Source of the DNA: Spirosoma aureum
Lineage (GTDB): Bacteria > Bacteroidota > Bacteroidia > Cytophagales > Spirosomataceae
Assembly (NCBI RefSeq): GCF_011604685.1
Contig: NZ_CP050063.1
Location: forward strand, 890,501-954,500
Reading direction: 5' to 3'
Length of the DNA stretch: 64,000 nt
Shown here: one piece after another, positions 45,674 through 54,722 of the stretch
Numbering within the stretch: the first letter of the stretch is position 1
How the letters are laid out: each line of letters opens with the position of its first letter
Program-made: the position numbers and the translations under genes
Notes under the pieces: generated by a model
Databases searched by the model: none
What the model was told of the DNA's origin: nothing
The model's input: the letters and a program-made list of their open reading frames with translations, nothing else

Positions 45674-46783
45674 TTATACGCCCGCCCGGCGTCGTTCCCG
45701 AAATAAAATCCATAAAAAGACTGGTGTGCCGATCAGAGCGGTGAGAATGCCGATGGGAAGTTCTGCCGGGGCTACGATTGTACGGGCAAGCGAATCGGCC
45801 AGTGTCAGCACAATGGCTCCACCCAAAGCCGAACCCGTTAGCACCCGACGATGATCGGAACCTGCTCCCATCCGAATCAGATGCGGAATGACCAGCCCTA
45901 CGAAGCCAATAATACCGGCAACTGCCACCGACGTGCCAACGGCCATCGTCGAGAAAATAATGACCTGACGCTTGATCCCTTTCAGGTTAACGCCGAGCAT
46001 ACTGGCCTGACTTTCGCCAAGTGCCAACAGGTTCAGGGATTTTGCCAACCGGGGAATACCAACCAGCGCAGCGATGGTGAAGGGCAGAATTCCCAGCACT
46101 GATGCCCAACTAGCACCTCCCAGGCTCCCCAGACTCCAGAACGTTATGTTACGAAGCTGCTCATCAGTGGCCAGATAGGTCATGATACCGGTCAATGCCC
46201 CAGATAGGGCATTAATGGCAATACCTGTCAGCAGCATGGTCGTAATCACATCTTTACCGGCCATGCGGGCAATTCGATACACGAAAAATGCGGTTGCACA
46301 GGCACCCACAAAGGCAACGACCGATAAGGCGTAGATACCCAACACACCCGTGAGTGTCTGGAAAAACTTAACCTCAAGAACAATCATCATCACCGCTGCC
46401 AACGATGCTCCCGACGAAATGCCGATTAGACCCGGATCGGCAAGCGGATTTCGGAAAAGCCCCTGAATTGCAGCTCCTGATATCGCTAAACCGGCACCAA
46501 CCAGAACAGCCAGGCAGACTCTGGGTAACCGGATCGCCAGCAGAATAGCTTCTTTTGTACTGTCGACATCGACGGAATAACCAAATGATTTAGCTATAAT
46601 CAATCCAATCTCATAAGGAGTTATCCGGAGCGCACCAATACCTACTGACACGACAAGGGTTATCGACAAGGTAGCCACCAAAGCAGGCATTAACCACGGA
46701 TTGACCGTCGTTTTGATCGCCGACTTTGGTACCTGGTGCGTACTGGACGATGGCGGATTAATGGTTGCAGTTGCGCTATTCAT
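45674..46783 (-). CDS. hmuU: Heme/iron ABC transporter permease HmuU (FecCD family)
   Basis: A 369-residue membrane protein with about ten helices, FecCD type. Family marks: IRLPRVCLAVLVGAGLAISGAAIQGLFRNPLADPGLIGISSGASLAAV at about residues 90-135 and GIIGFVGLVIPHLIRMGAGSDHRRVL at about 290-315. A Ser/Pro-rich cytoplasmic extension (1-25) is unusual but small. It moves heme across the inner membrane; it lies between hmuT (5-bp gap) and hmuV. Confidence 0.94.
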   Translation of the reverse strand: MNSATATINPPSSSTHQVPKSAIKTTVNPWLMPALVATLSITLVVSVGIGALRITPYEIGLIIAKSFGYSVDVDSTKEAILLAIRLPRVCLAVLVGAGLAISGAAIQGLFRNPLADPGLIGISSGASLAAVMMIVLEVKFFQTLTGVLGIYALSVVAFVGACATAFFVYRIARMAGKDVITTMLLTGIAINALSGALTGIMTYLATDEQLRNITFWSLGSLGGASWASVLGILPFTIAALVGIPRLAKSLNLLALGESQASMLGVNLKGIKRQVIIFSTMAVGTSVAVAGIIGFVGLVIPHLIRMGAGSDHRRVLTGSALGGAIVLTLADSLARTIVAPAELPIGILTALIGTPVFLWILFRERRRAGV

Positions 46784-46788
46784 CCAGC

Positions 46789-47664
46789 TTAAGCTTTAGG
46801 CTTCTGGGTTATTTTCTGGGCTAACTCCTGTAGCGCTTTTCCTAAACGTGGAGAGAAACCAGACAGCAAATGACCATCCATTGTGATGATACGACCGTTT
46901 TTGCCCGCATTCGTTTGGGCAACTCCCTGTACTTTTGCTAAACCATCAGCACCTCCGAGACTTTCCAGACCGCTATCGAACAACAGAATCACGTCAGGAT
47001 TTGCCGTAACGAGGGCTTCGGCAGTAAGTGGTTTGTAGTTCTCGAAATTGGGCGTGGCATTGGCACCACCAGCCAGTTCGATCATTTTGTCGACCTGAGT
47101 TCCCCGGCCCGATACCATCATGGTACCCGTGCCACGGGCATAAATAAATAACACCTTCGGGCTTGTCATTGCCTTTTTGACCTGGGCCAGGTCAGCGTCT
47201 AGCTTTTTGATCAAGGGCTTGGCCCGTGAAGGAACCTGACAGGTGTTGGCTACATCCTGAATGAGCTTTTTAGTGCCAGCAACGCTGTACTCCTGCTGAA
47301 ACGTGATGACTTTAATGCCCGCCGATTTGATTTGCTCGATCACCTCTGGTTTTGTACCCGCATTTTGCGAGGTTAGCACGAGCGTCGGTTTCAGCGATAT
47401 CACTCCCTCGGCTGAAATAGTCCGGTTATGGCCAACTTTAGGCAGTTTCTGGAGCAATTCGGGGTATGTACTGGTCACATCAACACCGATCAGGTGTGAT
47501 TGAAGGCCCAGATCACAAAGAATTTCGCTGACAGTGCCGTCGAGCGAAACAATGCGAATGGGTTCATCTTTGGGCGAACGGGTTGCGTAGGCCGATTGAT
47601 TGCTCACCAGTAAGCCCAGTAGAAGCGAACTGAGCCATAGAGTAAAAACAGACAGTTTTTTCAT
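46789..47664 (-). CDS. hmuT: Periplasmic hemin-binding protein HmuT
   Basis: A 291-residue substrate-binding protein with a signal peptide (cut near SAYA). Motifs: IRIVSLDGTVSEILCDLGL, LIGVDVTSTYPELLQKLPKVGHNRTISAEGVISLKPTLVL, FIYARGTGTMMVSGRGTQ at about residue 155 and PDVILLFDSGLESLGGADGL at about 225. The YARGTGTMMVSG segment is the heme-site hallmark of HmuT. ATG 47664 was preferred; an in-frame ATG at 47724 adds a Cys/Arg-rich tail ahead of the signal peptide. Confidence 0.93.
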   Translation of the reverse strand: MKKLSVFTLWLSSLLLGLLVSNQSAYATRSPKDEPIRIVSLDGTVSEILCDLGLQSHLIGVDVTSTYPELLQKLPKVGHNRTISAEGVISLKPTLVLTSQNAGTKPEVIEQIKSAGIKVITFQQEYSVAGTKKLIQDVANTCQVPSRAKPLIKKLDADLAQVKKAMTSPKVLFIYARGTGTMMVSGRGTQVDKMIELAGGANATPNFENYKPLTAEALVTANPDVILLFDSGLESLGGADGLAKVQGVAQTNAGKNGRIITMDGHLLSGFSPRLGKALQELAQKITQKPKA

Positions 47665-47723
47665 TGCTTTATCGGTAAAAAGTCGTGCTGCCCGTGAATA
47701 CAGGCAGCACGGCCAGGTCATCA

Positions 47724-49106
47724 TTACGACGCTTGCTTAACTAGCTTAAATTCAAACTTGGGCTTACCGCGTTCGCCACCATCCTGCGAGGTGAAACTGA
47801 CGAATTTGAGCTTATAGACGTTTCCCGCGGCATCCTTAATGACGTAGAACCGATCCGTTTTCACCCCGATTGTGCCCGTAGTGGCCCGCCAGTTGGCGCC
47901 AATAACGTGCTTATCGCTCTTGAAGGCCGTGGTGGCAATGTTACTTTCGCCATAGGCATCATACGAAACGGTGCTGGTCAGTACTTCGGCTGCTGTTACA
48001 CCGCCGAGGAAGTTGATATACACCTGATCGGAGAAGTAATAGGGAATATCATTGGTGCCGTCGCTGGTTTTGTAGATACCTCCAGTCCACTCAATGTCCC
48101 AACGTGCTTTGGCTGGTTCTACATCCACTAAAGCCCCCGTATCGAATGATGCGTATTTAAAATTATACGCATTGTCTTTCGGAATTGAAACCGTTTTGAA
48201 GGTCGTTTCTTTAATGCCGGCATACTGTAACGTATAACCAGTAGTACCGTTGCGGATTACCCGAATTTTTACCCAGCCTTTGGCAGGCGTTGCCCCACCC
48301 GTTCCCCGGTTAATGATGTACACCTTGTTATCGGCATCAGTCGCCGAAATACTCGGAATGACTGTTTTTGTAATATCGCCCGATACATCGTCGATTAATT
48401 TTAGACCGGCCGGATCAAAGCCTAGCGTTAGTGCCAGTCCAACAGTATCGGCCGCTGTCACCTGAGTTAAATCATTCTTGGCCATTGCCACAGCGGAGGC
48501 ACCCGTCATGTTGTTTAGAATAACCCGAAAATCAGCGCCCGAATAGAAACCCAAATCCCAGGAAGCCCTTTTGACTGAGGTAGCGGCATTATTGCTCAAA
48601 TCAGCAAAAACGGCGTTTACAGCACTGGAACCGCCCGTTCCACCATCGAGTGTCAGGGCGGTACCTGTCGAAACGATCGAGGTGAATTTAACCTTCAGTT
48701 GTTTGGTTGTACCCACCAGAACCGGACTGGCTGCGGATGAAATAGCAAAATCGATGGTTTCCGTACCGCTAAGGAACAGATTATCGGCTTTCGTGAGTTT
48801 AAACGAAGCGTCGCTGCTACCCGCTGGAACAGTTAGCGAAAGCGTATTGCCGGTGGTTGCGGGAGTGGTTGTAAACTGCGTTCCATAGGTAATGCCGGTC
48901 GGGTTAACCTGAACGGTTACAGCCATAGCTGCGTCGACGGCTCGCGATAATTTAAGTTTAATGATGGCTTCTTTAGTCGTAGCATCCAGACCTTGTTCGG
49001 CACTTTCGAACTGGACCAGATTGTCGGGTAGCGGTGGATCACTCTCCTTACAGGCATTTAATGTACTTACTGCCAGAGCGAGCATGTAGATAATGACTCT
49101 TTTCAT
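47724..49106 (-). CDS. HmuY-like heme-binding lipoprotein with a Calx-beta-like N-terminal domain
   Basis: A 460-residue lipoprotein (lipobox LNAC, about residue 19). Residues 28-150 look like a Calx-beta domain (LVQFESAEQG, VNPTGITYGTQF, LTVPAGSSDASFKL, SGTETIDFAISS). From about 160 the protein is HmuY-like (RASWDLGFYSGADFRVILNN, ARWDIEWTGGIY, DAAGNVYKLKFVSFTSQDGGERGKPKFEFK). HmuY takes heme from host or environmental hemoproteins and hands it to the HmuR receptor, encoded directly upstream. ATG 49106 starts the signal peptide. The P. gingivalis protein is only about 216 residues, so this is a large variant. Confidence 0.82.
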   Translation of the reverse strand: MKRVIIYMLALAVSTLNACKESDPPLPDNLVQFESAEQGLDATTKEAIIKLKLSRAVDAAMAVTVQVNPTGITYGTQFTTTPATTGNTLSLTVPAGSSDASFKLTKADNLFLSGTETIDFAISSAASPVLVGTTKQLKVKFTSIVSTGTALTLDGGTGGSSAVNAVFADLSNNAATSVKRASWDLGFYSGADFRVILNNMTGASAVAMAKNDLTQVTAADTVGLALTLGFDPAGLKLIDDVSGDITKTVIPSISATDADNKVYIINRGTGGATPAKGWVKIRVIRNGTTGYTLQYAGIKETTFKTVSIPKDNAYNFKYASFDTGALVDVEPAKARWDIEWTGGIYKTSDGTNDIPYYFSDQVYINFLGGVTAAEVLTSTVSYDAYGESNIATTAFKSDKHVIGANWRATTGTIGVKTDRFYVIKDAAGNVYKLKFVSFTSQDGGERGKPKFEFKLVKQAS

Positions 49107-49174
49107 ATGATTTGAACTATTTGGAAACTGAGGTTTATTAACGAGTAATTGGCTGAGAGGAAGGTCTATTAGGC

Positions 49175-51478
49175 TTACTGTTTGTACCACTGAAAACTAA
49201 GCCCCATAAAGTAGGAGCGGCCGTAGCTAACCGGTGCCTGGCCACTTGAGCTATGAGCACCGCCCGTATCAGGCGATGTATTCGCCAGTCGGGTAATGTT
49301 GAACAGGTTTTTAACCCCGGTCGTGAGCGTGAGGTATTTCGTAATGGTTTTCGTTATCGTGAAGTCAGCCCAATGGAATGGAGCTATTTCGGTCAGGGTT
49401 GCCGACACCTGACCATCTGCATTGGCAGTGGCCAGGTAACTTGGTTTCTTCCCGGAATATTTATAGAAAATGCTGAGCTTGGTGTCAATTTTCTTCAGCG
49501 TATAAGTGAGGTTCGTGTTTACTTCCGGCGACCACATGAATGATGTTAAGCGCCCGTTTGCGTAAGTGACCGTATCGGGTGTAGCCAGCAGGTTGTTGTA
49601 GCGGCCTATGTACGAAAAGCCCACTGTAGCCTGTAAATCTTTCCAGCCAACGACATTTTCCAGTGTGAAACCAGTTGTTTTGAATTTATCGATATTAATG
49701 TTCATCGATATTCTGGGATCGCTGGGGTCGATTCCATAGCTGATCAGATTGTTGAAATCATTGTAGAAAAAGCCGAGTGTTGATTTGAACTTAGTACTCA
49801 CCTGCCAGGCCAGCGATCCGTTAAAACTGTTCGAATTTTCGGCTTTCAGATTTGGATTACCACGGATAGAGTGGCTGGCATCGAAGAAATTAAAGTACAG
49901 TTCACGCAGAGCCGGTGAGCGGAACCCGCGGGCGTAAGCTAAGCGCAGATCCAGATTGCTGGTGAGCGCAAATTTGGTGTTAAGGGAAGGAATAGCCGGT
50001 GGGGCGTCGTAGGCCGAGTTTTTTACGAAGCGTAAACCCGGACGGATACTGATACGGGAAGTTGGATTAAGTGTTGATGAAACGAAAACTGCGTAATCGT
50101 TAATGGTCGGTGAACCCAGAATCCGCGCTCCAGAAGCGGCATCCAGATTAATATCGATGCCAGGCTGCAACGAAACTGACGAGGAGATTTTATAGGAGGC
50201 TGTGGCACGGTACGTTTGACTGGCAAATTTTGATAGATCCTGTTCGCCTTCGCCCAGCGAAAGAGTTCGCTGTCCGGTTGTTAAGTCCAGAATCGTCGTC
50301 TGTGTCCGACGCTGGTAATCGGTATAAGAAGCCTGGCCGTTGAGCTGTAGACGTTCGCTCAGTTTCCAGTCGCCCTGCATTTGATGCCCATACCGATAGG
50401 TAATGTATTTCTGATCGCGGGCCTGATGTGTGTTTACATTTTCAGTTCCCTGGCTTAACAGATCTTCCTTGAGGGCGTCGAGCCGATAATAGATATTGAC
50501 CGTTTCAGTGCGGTAGCCAACTTTCCCGTGTCCGAACAATTGATCTTTGGGTAGCCAATCTTTTGCCCGACCTGGTGATTGACCCTGCCAGCCACCAAAG
50601 GTGTTATTGGTAACGCCCGCCGATCCATTCCAGCCTTTCTTTTGCCATGTAACACCCACATTCTGAATATGAAGCCCCTGATTGGTCAGTAGATTATATT
50701 CTTTATTAGCGGTTTCTTCCTGAATCCGGGCGCTAACGCCGAGCTGTTCGGTGCCTGGCTTTTTGGTGATAATATTGATAACACCCGCTAATGCATCTGA
50801 ACCATACGAAACAGACATGGGGCCTTCTACGATCTCGATGCGCTCAATATTATTGATGTCGATCTGATTAAGGCTTTCGCGGGTATCGCCCCGGTCGACC
50901 ATGGGTAAACCATCCAGCAGAATTTTCACGTTGCGACCTGACATGCCCATCAGTTGAACGTCAGTTGTGCCCAGCGTCAAATCATTCGAGAAGCGGAAGC
51001 CTAATTCGTTATTCAGCACGCCCATAACGTTTACGGCGGCCCGCAAGCGAATGCGCTCACTGTCAATTACGCGTACATTATAAACCGATTTTTTGAGCGA
51101 TTGGGGTTCATACTGGCCTGTTACAACTACTTCATTAAGTTGGGTATTGAATGCTTTCAGGCGGGTTGTAAATTGGCTAGGCTTGTCTTGCGTTACCTCA
51201 ATAGTTTGTCGCACCGATTCATAACCGATCATCGAAACCTGCAATTCGTGATTTCCTGGCTTCAGGTTGGAAAGAATAAAATGCCCGTTTCGATCGGCGG
51301 CTATCCCTTTTTTGACTCCATTGACCCGTACGGTAGCGAAGGCTCCAGGAGAGCCATCTGTCAGAAGAACTGTACCCTCAATGGTGCAATCAGCTGTTTG
51401 CTGAGCCTGTATGGTAGAGATGCTAATCCACATCAAGAGTTTCAGTAGTAAGAAACAGTTGCTGTATTTATTTTTCAT
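49175..51478 (-). CDS. hmuR: TonB-dependent heme receptor HmuR-like
   Basis: A 767-residue outer-membrane receptor with a signal peptide, an N-terminal CarboxypepD_reg-like domain (residues 31-112: TIEGTVLLTDGSPGAFATVRVNG), a plug domain at about 125-235 (NVRVIDSERIRLRAAVNVMGVL, QLMGMSGRNVKILLDGLPM, IERIEIVEGPMSVSYGSDALAGVINIITK) and a C-terminal barrel ending in YFMGLSFQWYKQ. ATG 51478 precedes the signal peptide. Its place before the HmuY-like gene and hmuTUVS supports heme import through the outer membrane. Confidence 0.9.
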   Translation of the reverse strand: MKNKYSNCFLLLKLLMWISISTIQAQQTADCTIEGTVLLTDGSPGAFATVRVNGVKKGIAADRNGHFILSNLKPGNHELQVSMIGYESVRQTIEVTQDKPSQFTTRLKAFNTQLNEVVVTGQYEPQSLKKSVYNVRVIDSERIRLRAAVNVMGVLNNELGFRFSNDLTLGTTDVQLMGMSGRNVKILLDGLPMVDRGDTRESLNQIDINNIERIEIVEGPMSVSYGSDALAGVINIITKKPGTEQLGVSARIQEETANKEYNLLTNQGLHIQNVGVTWQKKGWNGSAGVTNNTFGGWQGQSPGRAKDWLPKDQLFGHGKVGYRTETVNIYYRLDALKEDLLSQGTENVNTHQARDQKYITYRYGHQMQGDWKLSERLQLNGQASYTDYQRRTQTTILDLTTGQRTLSLGEGEQDLSKFASQTYRATASYKISSSVSLQPGIDINLDAASGARILGSPTINDYAVFVSSTLNPTSRISIRPGLRFVKNSAYDAPPAIPSLNTKFALTSNLDLRLAYARGFRSPALRELYFNFFDASHSIRGNPNLKAENSNSFNGSLAWQVSTKFKSTLGFFYNDFNNLISYGIDPSDPRISMNINIDKFKTTGFTLENVVGWKDLQATVGFSYIGRYNNLLATPDTVTYANGRLTSFMWSPEVNTNLTYTLKKIDTKLSIFYKYSGKKPSYLATANADGQVSATLTEIAPFHWADFTITKTITKYLTLTTGVKNLFNITRLANTSPDTGGAHSSSGQAPVSYGRSYFMGLSFQWYKQ

Positions 51479-51595
51479 AGCTGATTCTAGTGGGAGCAAT
51501 AAGCCTTGGTATAAACGGGTATCGTATCGAGGCCATTTTAACTGGTGATTAGTTGCTGGTTTCTACGATTACGAAAAACTTGATGTGTCTTATTA

Positions 51596-51618
51596 TTATT
51601 TAGACTCATTAAAAATAG
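51596..51618. promoter_or_regulatory. Candidate operator 1 upstream of hmuR
   Basis: TTATTTAGACT on the left with a degenerate right half (7 of 11 positions symmetric). It repeats the left half of operator 2. The centre lies about 130 bp upstream of the hmuR start. Fur-family binding is a guess from the neighbouring heme genes. Confidence 0.35.
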
Positions 51619-51656
51619 ATTACAAAGGAAGAGAAAGCATGCCTTGGAAGCAAGAG

Positions 51657-51679
51657 TTATTTAGAATTTGTCTTAATAA
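51657..51679. promoter_or_regulatory. Candidate operator 2 upstream of hmuR
   Basis: A 23-bp dyad, TTATTtAGA and TCTtAATAA around a 5-bp centre, with 8 of 11 positions symmetric. The form (AGA...TCT flanked by A/T) resembles Fur-superfamily boxes. It lies about 190 bp upstream of hmuR. Confidence 0.4.
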
Positions 51680-51880
51680 ATTGACTGGAAGGCTAGCTGG
51701 TTTATCGAACCAAATCCAAACACACTAAATAGATCTAATAGAATATTAAATTTGTATAGCATTAAATAGATATTATTTGAAATTAAGTTTTATAAATAAA
51801 ATTCATTTCTATTCAATCGTCGTTAAGGTTTTGTCAATAGATTTTGACAGGTAAAGGAGCTGTTAGAGATTACATATTAG

Positions 51881-51990
51881 GGCTTCGCCTGGAGCCGTGG
51901 CTGAGAGCCGTGCCACCGCAGCCGCGGACGGTGGTTTGTTTGTGCAATGAGTAACCGTAGCACGGCTGTGAACGACGGCTCCAGGTGAAA
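51881..51990. repeat. Nested inverted-repeat element of about 110 bp
   Basis: Outer arms CCTGGAGCCGT (51888-51898) and ACGGCTCCAGG (51975-51985) enclose AGCCGTGC (51906-51913) with GCACGGCT (51960-51967), and inside them CCACCG (51913-51918) with CGGTGG (51929-51934). It shares the core AGCCGTGCCAC with the palindrome at 4.9 kb. It is much more GC-rich than the spacer around it, suggesting an inserted repeat. No transposase is present. Confidence 0.75.
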
Positions 51991-52141
51991 GTCCTACTTT
52001 AGTATCAAGATCATGTCATTTGCTTTGCTGGTTGCAAAAAGTACGTTAGCTAAAGTGATGAGCGAGGTATTTCAATAGCATCAAACGCTTAGAATATTTG
52101 TATCGGATAACGGCTATTGGGGAGAAACAATACTAAAAGTG

Positions 52142-52183
52142 CAAAACCGCAATGAGGCTTCATGAAGCCTCATTGCGGTTTTG
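52142..52183 (-). terminator. Palindromic terminator after the mog gene
   Basis: Perfect 19-bp arms (52142-52160 and 52165-52183) around CATG, which is itself palindromic. On the minus strand the stem is followed by GCACTTTTAGTA, and it starts 29 bp beyond the mog stop. Confidence 0.8.
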
Positions 52184-52211
52184 TCAAAAAACTGTAAAAT
52201 CCTGGGAGGCT

Positions 52212-52736
52212 TTAGCTCTTCGGGCGAAATACTTTCATTACCGTCTCGTCTGTCGTGAGAAACGGGCCGCCAATCAGATCAATACAATAGGGGATGGCCG
52301 GAAAAACTACTGATAGACACTGGCCTATTGCCGTGGGTTTGCCTGGTAAATTGAGCAGGAGCGTTTGATTACGAATACCAGCCGTTTGTCGGGACAGGAT
52401 CGCCGTTGGGACGTACTTAAGGCTTTCCTGCCGCATCAATTCGCCGAACCCTGGCAACATCTTCTGGCACACGGCTTCGGTGGCTTCTGGTGTTACATCG
52501 CGGAGAGCAGGACCTGTTCCGCCCGTCGTGACAACCAGGCAACATCCTTCTACGTCAGCCAGCTCAATCATAGTTGCCTCTAGCTGATCCTGTTCGTCGG
52601 GGATAACGCGATAAACGGGCTCCCAGGCGGAGGTCAGCCATTCGGTCAATAGTTTAACGACAGCCTTGCCGGGAATATCTTCATAAACACCCGCGCTGGC
52701 CCGGTCTGAGACATTAATAATGCCGATTTTGATCAT
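52212..52736 (-). CDS. mog: Molybdopterin adenylyltransferase-like (MogA)
   Basis: A 174-residue protein with the MoCF motifs: IGIINVSDRASAGVYEDIPGKA at the start, VVTTGGTGPALRDVTPEAT at about residue 68 and LLNLPGKPTAIGQCLSVVFPAIPYCIDLI at about 128. MogA adenylates molybdopterin before metal insertion. No other molybdenum cofactor genes are in the window. It is followed by a strong palindromic terminator. Confidence 0.93.
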   Translation of the reverse strand: MIKIGIINVSDRASAGVYEDIPGKAVVKLLTEWLTSAWEPVYRVIPDEQDQLEATMIELADVEGCCLVVTTGGTGPALRDVTPEATEAVCQKMLPGFGELMRQESLKYVPTAILSRQTAGIRNQTLLLNLPGKPTAIGQCLSVVFPAIPYCIDLIGGPFLTTDETVMKVFRPKS

Positions 52737-52811
52737 AAACGATAGGGAATGTACGATAGCTGCTCAATGATATTTACCAACCAGATCATTGAGCACCTGT
52801 CATACAGCTTA

Positions 52812-54629
52812 TCAAGGTTTTCTGCGCTTTAGCGCGAGGTCATGCGCTGTGTCGTAATAAGAGCGGAGATTGCTCCAGTCGAACACTTCAGCGATGCTTT
52901 CAACGCGGTTACGCTGAGCAATGCGCTCCCGTTGTGCCATCCGAACAAACCGGAAGAGCACACTGGCCAACTGGTCAGCCGCTTCGTTGAAGTTTTGCGT
53001 CCGGCGGTTGATAACGTAGATGCCCCGGTTTTCGTAGTCCCGCATGATCTGCATAATGAAATCGCCGAACCCTGACTGATCGCTTGTAACGGTCGGTATG
53101 CCACGAACAACGCATTCCAGCGGTGTGTAACCCCATGGTTCGTAGTAGCTAGGAAAGACACCAAGGTGGCAGCCACGTACAAACTGGCTATAATCCAGAC
53201 CGAAAAGCGGATTGGTAGACGCAATGAAATCCGGGTGATAAACGACCTTGACCCGGTCGTACTCATTGTTGACAAGATTGGCCTGCCGAATGAAACGCGT
53301 CATGTCATCTTCCTGCACCAAATTGTGGGTTACGAAAGGCGGAAGATGTTTTGTTTTCCAGCTTTGAACCGTGCGTCGAAGGCGAAGACGCCAGTATTCA
53401 TCCACAAATTTGTTCAGATCAGGCAGCGTATTATCCGTATTCGACGCGGCAGCTAAAAACAACCGTTCGCCAACCTGTTTTTCGATACTCTCACACGTTT
53501 CCTGAATTTCGTCGAGCAGCGCCCGCGAGTGCAGTACCTCAGGATTGATTGATGTGTAGGGTTGTTTGGTAACCATGAACATCACCACCGTCATATCCAT
53601 GCTAGCCTCCCGCATTCGGTAATTGAGCCTTGCGAGGGCTTCGAGGGTTAGGTCATAGCCTTTATTGGAGAACTCAAACCGGCCCGACGTAAAGAAGTAA
53701 AGCGTTTTTTCCAGATCAAACGAATAGCTCTGGAAAAAGTGACCCATCACGAATTCATGAATTTTCTCTTTATAGCGGACGTGGAGATTCTGAAACTCGT
53801 GTGTAGCAGCAAATCGGGTAATATTCAGTCCATTAGGCAGGATCAGGTCAGGGTTGCGGCCTAAAAAAACTTCGCACTCGCGGGCCGTTACATCACTGAC
53901 TGTCGTAAACACATGAGCCTGCTGAGCAGCCAGTCGCTCAACGGTAGCCTGCGTATCGATATTGTAGTGCAGGGCTTCACGCTTCCAGTCAAAGAAGGGT
54001 AGTTTACCGTAGAAACCAGCCTCGTTCTGGGCCAGATAACGGCCCAGCATCGTGGCGTGGGTTGTAAAAACGGTAGCTACCCTAACGTTATCCCGGCGAA
54101 GATCGGGGAGGCCAGTGCTAGCCATCCATTCATGGAAATGGGCGACAAAATCGACACGCCTTGAATGATCTTCAGACAGTAGTGTAATGAACTGTCGGAC
54201 CATTTCACCAAAGGCAATGGTCTGATTAACAAGATCTTCGACGTTTATTGTCGACAGCTGGTGGTTTTGCCAAAGCTGACCTTTAATGTAGTTCAACTGC
54301 TCTTGTTTGATGCTATTGATGTCGAATAGCACCACGCGTGGGCGACCCGTTACGAGCCAGTAACCATATTCAATGGTATAGCCCAACTGGCGCATCTTTC
54401 GAACAGTCTGCCCAATCTCTGTTTCATCAGGCTCAGTAATCGGTTCAAATTCAGCGGCTGCCCGTTGCGGGAAATACGGCCCGAGCGCAACATAGTTATC
54501 ATCCCATTTCTCGACCATAGCCGGCACTTTTGACCGGATGACCGTATAAATACCGCCCACCTGATTACAGACTTCCCAGGCGATTTCAAGCAGTAATTTC
54601 CGCTTTGATGTTGAAAATACCGATTCCAA
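52812..54629 (-). CDS. Glycogen synthase, GT3 family
   Basis: A 605-residue GT-B enzyme with the GT3 opening LLLEIAWEVCNQVGGIYTVIRSK at residues 12-34, VDFVAHFHEWMASTGLPDLRR at about 160, FTTHATMLGRYL at about 188, VFTTVSDVTARECEVFLGRNPDLILPNGLNI at about 240 and SYYEPWGYTPLECVVRGIPTVTSDQSGFGDF at about 505 (nucleotide-sugar end). This is the eukaryotic-type glycogen synthase form also found in Bacteroidota, unlike GlgA (GT5). The start is TTG 54629; the frame is open back to a TAA 36 bp upstream but holds no ATG or GTG before it. Confidence 0.92.
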   Translation of the reverse strand: MESVFSTSKRKLLLEIAWEVCNQVGGIYTVIRSKVPAMVEKWDDNYVALGPYFPQRAAAEFEPITEPDETEIGQTVRKMRQLGYTIEYGYWLVTGRPRVVLFDINSIKQEQLNYIKGQLWQNHQLSTINVEDLVNQTIAFGEMVRQFITLLSEDHSRRVDFVAHFHEWMASTGLPDLRRDNVRVATVFTTHATMLGRYLAQNEAGFYGKLPFFDWKREALHYNIDTQATVERLAAQQAHVFTTVSDVTARECEVFLGRNPDLILPNGLNITRFAATHEFQNLHVRYKEKIHEFVMGHFFQSYSFDLEKTLYFFTSGRFEFSNKGYDLTLEALARLNYRMREASMDMTVVMFMVTKQPYTSINPEVLHSRALLDEIQETCESIEKQVGERLFLAAASNTDNTLPDLNKFVDEYWRLRLRRTVQSWKTKHLPPFVTHNLVQEDDMTRFIRQANLVNNEYDRVKVVYHPDFIASTNPLFGLDYSQFVRGCHLGVFPSYYEPWGYTPLECVVRGIPTVTSDQSGFGDFIMQIMRDYENRGIYVINRRTQNFNEAADQLASVLFRFVRMAQRERIAQRNRVESIAEVFDWSNLRSYYDTAHDLALKRRKP

Positions 54630-54722
54630 ATTAGCTGATAGTTTTGGCGTATTATGTACTAGTACAGATTACGAAGTTTGGACGTGCAATCAAATACTAT
54701 AAACAATAAAAGACAAACTTGT

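Larger units (their letters stand above)
51500..52211. other. AT-rich spacer upstream of hmuR
   Basis: About 710 bp without a gene. It holds two dyad-symmetric sites near 51.6 kb, a nested inverted repeat at 51.88-51.99 kb and a hairpin at 52.14 kb, each listed separately. I see no convincing ORF or RNA gene in the rest. Confidence 0.5.

Noticed and set aside
46000..46100. Small plus-strand frame opposite hmuU
   Set aside because: Antisense to a conserved permease gene; no start context or family pattern.
51596..52211. Unlisted RNA gene or CRISPR array in the hmuR spacer
   Set aside because: No regularly spaced repeats and no tRNA or known RNA shape; the inverted repeats explain the visible structure.
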